Origin: Spartobacteria bacterium
GTDB taxonomy: Bacteria > Verrucomicrobiota > Verrucomicrobiia > Chthoniobacterales > UBA10450
DNA length: 64,000 nt
Assembly: GCA_003167555.1 (NCBI GenBank)
Contig: PMSN01000003.1
Location: forward strand, 124,001-188,000
Direction of reading: 5' to 3'
Positions 59,810 through 64,000 of this stretch are shown one piece after another (position 1 is the first letter of the stretch; the number at the start of each line of letters is the position of its first letter). The notes beneath the pieces are model-generated. The model was not told where the DNA came from. It did not search any database and saw only the letters and a list, made by a program, of their open reading frames with translations. The position numbers and the translations under genes are program-made.

Positions 59810-59926
59810 CTAGTGCACGCCGGCGGTGACGCCGTGGCCGCTGTCGGTTTTCACCGTGGTGGAGCAGCTGCTGAACGCGCCGAGAAGGATGATTGCCGCA
59901 AGACAGGAGAATAAAATTGTTCGCAT
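59810..59926 (-). CDS. 38-residue lipoprotein (entericidin-like size)
   Basis: The ATG at 59926 is preceded by AAAGGAAACATC, so AGGA lies 6 nt upstream. The product is a signal peptide with lipobox (MRTILFSCLAAIILLGAFSS then Cys at residue 21) and a mature tail of 18 residues (CSTTVKTDSGHGVTAGVH). It resembles entericidin-type tiny lipoproteins in size and layout but not clearly in sequence. Confidence 0.7.
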   Translation of the reverse strand: MRTILFSCLAAIILLGAFSSCSTTVKTDSGHGVTAGVH

Positions 59927-60006
59927 GATGTTTCCTTTAGTTACTTCTAATTCGAAAACGCCGCCACAGTTGAGCGTCTGCCGCGCTTCCTTTCCGCGAA
60001 TAAGAT

Positions 60007-61398
60007 TCAGGAACGAAATTTGAGCGCCAGCTCGCGCCGGTTGACCTTGCCGCGTTCGTTCACCGGAATTTCATCGACGAAAAAAATCCGCTTCGGCACC
60101 TGCCATCCGCTCAGCCGTCCGCGGCAGAACTCGAGCAGATCGGACTCGCGGACGCCGTCTCCCGCCACGATGCACGCGGCCACCTCTTCGTTGCGCAAGA
60201 CCGATTCGCGCGCGAACACCACTGCCGCGCGGACGCCGCCGAAGCGCAACAACTCCGCTTCCACTTCCGCCGGGTTTACCTTTTTCCCCGCGACATTGAT
60301 GAGGTCGGAGATGCGGCCGACGATTCGAAAGCCGTTCTCGCCGGCGCGCAACAAATCATCCGGGACGAAAATGCCGCGCCCGAGTTTTTCTTCATCCGGC
60401 TCCGGGAAATAACCGTCGCCCGCGGCCGCGCTTCGCACTCGCACGCGCGTGGCGGCTGCGTTCGGTTCGAGCAAGTCCAGCTTTGCGCCGAGCAGCGGTT
60501 GTCCGACAAATCCTTCGTCCAGAAGCGGCGCGTCGCGGTCGTAACAGATGCCGCCGCATTCGGACGAACCGTAAAAGGAATGGATCGAGCGCTTGAATCT
60601 CTCACGAAATTTCCGCGCGACTTCGAGCGGCAATGGCGCGCCCGCTGAGATGCAGAGCCGCAACTGCGGCAGTACCGGCACGTCGTCCATCTCCGAGAAC
60701 GCCTGATAAAAAACCGGCATGCCGGGAAAGACGGTGGCGTTCGTGTGCGCGAGATCGTTCAGCAGCGCGCGGGGCATTCGGTCGCGGCTCAGGACCATGG
60801 GCACACCGCGCGTGAGGAGCGGCGTAAGCAAATTGCTGGACCCATAAGAATGCGAAAGCGGGATGACGGCGAAGTTGAGATCGCGGCTCGTGATTCCCAT
60901 CGTCTCGCAAATCTGGGTGCAATCTGCCAGGAGCTGTTCGCTGCGAAAACGGATCGCGCGCGGAGCCGCGGTCGTGCCGGACGTAAGCTTCAACAGGACC
61001 GGCTGATTCGCGCCCCAATCAATTTTCTCATGCGCCAATTTGCGGAGCGCGACCGTTTTCTCGGCATCGATGATTGCCGCCGCGTGACAAATCTCGAGCG
61101 CGACATCCCGCTCGCGCGCGGCAATCGTCCGCTCGAGCGGCAGCGCAACCAGGCATTTGCGCAAACAGGCCAGCCGCAACGCCGGCGACGCCGCGTGATT
61201 GCCGATCTGGATCGCGATTACATCGCCGCTGCGAAATTCACCGAGCAATTCGCGTTCGTAGCCCTGCGCCTCTTCTTCGATGTCGCGGAAACTGCGCAGG
61301 ATCTCGCCGCTAGTGTCGTAAATTGCAGGCCCGTCCGCGACGCGCGCGAGCGTGCCATTCCATGCCCCCAGCAGGCTATCGGAAGAAGCGGATTTCAT
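60007..61398 (-). CDS. AMP-dependent acyl-CoA synthetase/ligase-like enzyme
   Basis: A start at 61398 (MKSASSDSLLGAW) avoids overlap with rpmE; frames to 61449 and 61461 are possible. The 463-residue ANL enzyme has LLKLTSGTTAAPRAIRF (P-loop-like A3), FYGSSECGGICYDRD (A5), IFVPDDLLRAG (A7), GRISDLINVAGKKVNPAEVE (A8) and the catalytic Lys in NERGKVNRREL (A10). It adenylates an acid; the acyl group is unknown. It is shorter than typical acyl-CoA synthetases, closer to small benzoate/acyl-ligase types. Confidence 0.85.
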   Translation of the reverse strand: MKSASSDSLLGAWNGTLARVADGPAIYDTSGEILRSFRDIEEEAQGYERELLGEFRSGDVIAIQIGNHAASPALRLACLRKCLVALPLERTIAARERDVALEICHAAAIIDAEKTVALRKLAHEKIDWGANQPVLLKLTSGTTAAPRAIRFRSEQLLADCTQICETMGITSRDLNFAVIPLSHSYGSSNLLTPLLTRGVPMVLSRDRMPRALLNDLAHTNATVFPGMPVFYQAFSEMDDVPVLPQLRLCISAGAPLPLEVARKFRERFKRSIHSFYGSSECGGICYDRDAPLLDEGFVGQPLLGAKLDLLEPNAAATRVRVRSAAAGDGYFPEPDEEKLGRGIFVPDDLLRAGENGFRIVGRISDLINVAGKKVNPAEVEAELLRFGGVRAAVVFARESVLRNEEVAACIVAGDGVRESDLLEFCRGRLSGWQVPKRIFFVDEIPVNERGKVNRRELALKFRS

Positions 61399-61447
61399 CC
61401 CTTGCGCGCGGCCATGAGCGCGCCTAAGTTCGCCGTTCGTTTCCAAC

Positions 61448-61681
61448 ATGAAAGCGGACATTCATCCAGAGTATTTCGAGACCGACATCGCCTGCGCGTG
61501 CGGTGCTGTCTACCACACACGCTCGACCAAGCGGGACATTAAAATCGGCATCTGCGCCGCCTGCCATCCGTTTTTCACCGGCGAACAAAAATTCGTCGAC
61601 ACCGCCGGACGCGTGGAAAAATTCGCGCGCCGCTACGGCAGCACCAAGGCCACCCGCGCGGGCGTGGCAAAGAAGGCTTAG
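61448..61681 (+). CDS. rpmE: 50S ribosomal protein L31
   Basis: This 77-residue protein is a zinc-type (C+) L31: it starts [20 protein letters not shown] and has [15 protein letters not shown] with CxxC/H and the closing EKFARRYG. Zinc is bound by the Cys set. It directly precedes prfA, a common bacterial order. Confidence 0.95.
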   Translation: MKADIHPEYFETDIACACGAVYHTRSTKRDIKIGICAACHPFFTGEQKFVDTAGRVEKFARRYGSTKATRAGVAKKA

Positions 61682-61688
61682 CTCTCTT

Positions 61689-61732
61689 CTGTAGCGGTCG
61701 CATTCTTTCCCCGAAAGCTTTCGGGGCTACAG
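61689..61732 (+). repeat. Hairpin between rpmE and prfA
   Basis: CTGTAGC (61689-61695) pairs with GCTACAG (61726-61732) around an 18-nt perfect palindrome CCCCGAAAGCTTTCGGGG (61709-61726). It lies in the 55-bp gap and could attenuate read-through or stabilise mRNA. The right arm abuts the prfA start. Confidence 0.7.
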
Positions 61733-61736
61733 GACC

Positions 61737-62816
61737 ATGGACTTCAATTCGTTAATCGAACGCAAACGCGAGCGCTTCGAGCAGCTCGAACGCGAGATCG
61801 CGGACCCGAGCCTGTTCGAGAATCGGAAACGCGCGAGCGACATCATGCGGGAACATTCCAGCGTGAAGCAACTCCTCGCGCGCTGGAACGAGCTGGAAAT
61901 CGCGCGCGAGCAGTTGGACCAGAATCGCGAGCTGGCGGCTTCGAGCGACGTCGAGATCGCGGCCATGGCCGACGATGAAATTCCCGATTTGCAAAAACGC
62001 GTCACCGATCTCGAACGCGAATTCCAGATCGCGCTCCTGCCGCCGGACGAAAATGAGAACCGCGACGCGATCGTGGAAATTCGCGCCGGGACCGGCGGAA
62101 GCGAAGCAGCCATTTTCGCCGCCGATCTCTACCGGATGTATAACCGCTACGCGGAATCGGCCGGGCTCAAAATTGAAGATCTCGAGTCGAGCCCATCAGA
62201 GTTGGGCGGATTGAAGGAATCGATCTTCAAAGTGTCGGGCGAAAACGTTTTCAAGACGCTGCGTTTCGAAAGCGGCGTGCATCGGGTGCAACGAGTTCCG
62301 GCCACCGAAGCGCAGGGACGCATTCATACTTCCACCGCGACCGTCGCGGTCCTGCCCGAAGCGGAGGAAATCGATCTCGAATTAAAACCGGAAGATTTGC
62401 GAATCGAAGTTTGCCGCTCGGGTGGTCCAGGCGGACAGGGCGTGAACACCACCGATTCCGCCGTGCAGATCCTGCATATTCCCACGGGCCGGATCGTCCG
62501 TTGCCAGGACGGGCGCAGCCAGCAGAAGAACAAGGAGAAGGCGCTCAAGATCATGCGCGCGCGGTTGCTCGAAGAAAAGCAGCGCGAAGAAGAAGCGAAA
62601 TATTCCGCGCATCGCAAGAACCAGATTGGTTCCGGCGGGCGCGAAGAGAAAATCCGCACCTACAACTACGCGCAAAACCGCGTGACCGATCACCGCATCG
62701 GCTTGACGTTGTATAATCTGGACCAGTTTATGGAAGGCGATTTGCAAGAGATGATCCAATCGCTCCAAGCGGCCGATTTGCAGGAACGATTGAAGGAATC
62801 TTCGCTGACCGCCTGA
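61737..62816 (+). CDS. prfA: Peptide chain release factor 1
   Basis: This 359-residue RF1 has an N-terminal helical domain, EIRAGTGGSEAAIFAADLYR, the GGQ loop SGGPGGQGVNTTDSAVQI (about residue 230), and the RF1-type helical C-terminus with KIRTYNYAQNRVTDHRIGLT. Recognition of UAG and UAA is expected from the family (RF1). It follows rpmE on the same strand. Confidence 0.96.
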   Translation: MDFNSLIERKRERFEQLEREIADPSLFENRKRASDIMREHSSVKQLLARWNELEIAREQLDQNRELAASSDVEIAAMADDEIPDLQKRVTDLEREFQIALLPPDENENRDAIVEIRAGTGGSEAAIFAADLYRMYNRYAESAGLKIEDLESSPSELGGLKESIFKVSGENVFKTLRFESGVHRVQRVPATEAQGRIHTSTATVAVLPEAEEIDLELKPEDLRIEVCRSGGPGGQGVNTTDSAVQILHIPTGRIVRCQDGRSQQKNKEKALKIMRARLLEEKQREEEAKYSAHRKNQIGSGGREEKIRTYNYAQNRVTDHRIGLTLYNLDQFMEGDLQEMIQSLQAADLQERLKESSLTA

Positions 62817-62856
62817 TAACTGGCGCTCGTCTCGGCGACCATTTCTACCTTAACAT

Positions 62857-64000
62857 CTACTGGTCGAGATTGTAGAATTCCACCAGCGCCAGCCCGGTGG
62901 CGCCGTTTTTGCCCCTCACAATGGCCGTGAAGTTTCCGGGGAAGAGATCAGCTACGAGCGCTGAATCTCGATCATCGCCTGGAGGAATCTGGGTGGCCTG
63001 GATTTGTTGTTCTTGCGTGCGCCAGTCGTCATTCGAGGCCACGAGCACCCCATTTTGGTTGCGCAACTCGAGCGTCGGGTCCTGCAATGCCCCCGGCACG
63101 CCAGCCGCCGTGAGATCGGGCCCGATGGCACGAACCATCACCCCCCGGTCGCTAAATCCGCTCATGATGAATCCGCCGATGAGGACGTTGTCATCCAGAC
63201 CAACGAAACCGCGTGTGGAAATGTTCACCAATCGTCCGGCATCGGCCGGAAACTGACCGAGTTCGTAAACCTCCACAACGCCTATGCCGGTCTCTCCGTT
63301 AGCGCCGCGCACTCGCGCCGTATAATTTCCGTTAGGTAACGACGTCACGATCGCCGATTCACGGTCGTTGGCCGGAGGCACGCCGCTGTCGATTACTTCC
63401 TGTTGCTGGCCATTCTTCCAGTCGTCGTTTTTCGCGAGAAGCATCCCGGCTTCGTCGTAAATCTCCAGATACGGGTCGGCCAGGCGACCGGGGATATTCA
63501 GCGAGGGACCGAGCGCGCGAATAATCAATTTCTTGGAGGAATCAGATCGGATAATGAAACCTCCGATCATCGCGTTATCGCCAGTCCCCACCGCGGCACG
63601 CGTAGAGATGTTCGCGAATCGAGTGGGCGGACTCATCGGCCGAGATTCAGAAGTGTTGCCCTCCGCATCCGTCGCGGTCGCCGTAAAACTTAGGACAACT
63701 ATTTTTCCTGGATAGGAAAACTGCCAGTTAGCGAAACCACTGGTGTCTGTCGTTACACTTTGTGTATTCAGCAGCTTCTGGTGTGGATTGCCTTCGAGGT
63801 CGCCGAAAAACTGGAGCGTGAATGTGCTCGAGGCCGCGCTATGCAGCTCTCCATTGATGACCGTGTTCCCGCCGGCAGTCTGGAAGCTGGTGACTTCCGG
63901 GAAATTCTGAAGATTGTTCGGACCAGTGTCAGTATCGCCAAAGTCATTGGCCGTTGGCCCGTCTCCACCCAGATCGATTGGGGGCTCCGAATCGTCGATC
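62857..64000 (-). CDS. Large surface/secreted protein, C-terminal part (truncated by window)
   Basis: The frame is open to the window edge; 381 residues are visible. The visible start has DTDTGPNNLQNFPEVTSFQT and TATATDAEGNTSESRP, an Ig/CSLREA-type repeat common in verrucomicrobial and acidobacterial surface proteins. Two related C-terminal repeats follow: NISTRAAVGTGDNAMIGGFI and NISTRGFVGLDDNVLIGGFI, each ending in GIGVVEVYEL or GLALVEFYNL. Probably exported; the N-terminus and signal peptide are outside the window. Confidence 0.85.
   Translation of the reverse strand, partial: IDDSEPPIDLGGDGPTANDFGDTDTGPNNLQNFPEVTSFQTAGGNTVINGELHSAASSTFTLQFFGDLEGNPHQKLLNTQSVTTDTSGFANWQFSYPGKIVVLSFTATATDAEGNTSESRPMSPPTRFANISTRAAVGTGDNAMIGGFIIRSDSSKKLIIRALGPSLNIPGRLADPYLEIYDEAGMLLAKNDDWKNGQQQEVIDSGVPPANDRESAIVTSLPNGNYTARVRGANGETGIGVVEVYELGQFPADAGRLVNISTRGFVGLDDNVLIGGFIMSGFSDRGVMVRAIGPDLTAAGVPGALQDPTLELRNQNGVLVASNDDWRTQEQQIQATQIPPGDDRDSALVADLFPGNFTAIVRGKNGATGLALVEFYNLDQ

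Overview
The window is GC-rich and looks like a chromosomal segment of a soil-type member of the Verrucomicrobiota (Chthoniobacterales-like). This is inferred from gene style: two ADOP-type fused ABC permeases, a REC/DUF4388 regulator, a tail of a DTDTGPNN-type surface protein, DUF1223/DUF2891/DUF4013/DUF7689 proteins, and several families of interspersed inverted repeats. No rRNA or taxonomic marker other than rpmE and prfA is present, so the placement is tentative.

Layout. 1-330: end of a sensor kinase and a tRNA-Gln(UUG). 0.5-14.1 kb: a metal/efflux block, with a minus-strand operon pit - tolC-like - membrane fusion protein - RND pump - beta-propeller protein, two tiny Cys-rich secreted peptides, a large TPR protein and a CopA-type Cu ATPase. 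14.2-22.5 kb: TSUP permease, DUF1223, MsrB, VOC and thioesterase proteins, an acetyltransferase-fold hydrolase, PhzF and an ADOP permease. 22.6-25.3 kb: a lower-GC accessory island with a frameshifted IS1595-type transposase remnant and three uncharacterised genes, one of them DUF7689. 25.6-43.4 kb: LprI-like protein, second ADOP permease, hexaheme P460-type cytochrome, DUF4013, DUF2891, metallo-hydrolase, a PAP2-GT39-GT2 lipid-sugar operon, LolA-like, cupin, START-like, a phosphodiesterase, SixA and PPK2. 43.4-46.8 kb: small membrane/DUF genes and an L-lactate permease.

46.8-54.25 kb is the most unusual part. It is an integron-like gene-cassette array without an integrase in the window. Small minus-strand genes, mostly of unknown function, are separated by related sites carrying RYYYAAC ... 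GTTRRRY core boxes and a shared inner sequence. The cassettes fall into two arrays. Each is headed by a near-identical 101-bp module (94/101 bases) carrying a well-formed sigma70-type promoter (TTGCCG, 17 bp, TATACT or TATCCT) that points into the cassettes, like a Pc/attI leader. Start and stop codons of several cassette genes lie inside the core boxes. One cassette holds a complete two-gene metabolic operon (SDR dehydrogenase plus SDF-family symporter).

54.4-59.7 kb: a polyphosphate operon (REC-DUF4388 regulator, ppk1, polyphosphate-glucokinase-like ROK protein); with ppk2, sixA and pit elsewhere this makes phosphate/polyphosphate handling a theme. 59.8-64 kb: a 38-residue lipoprotein, an acyl-CoA-ligase-like enzyme, rpmE, prfA, and the C-terminal part of a surface protein that runs off the window.
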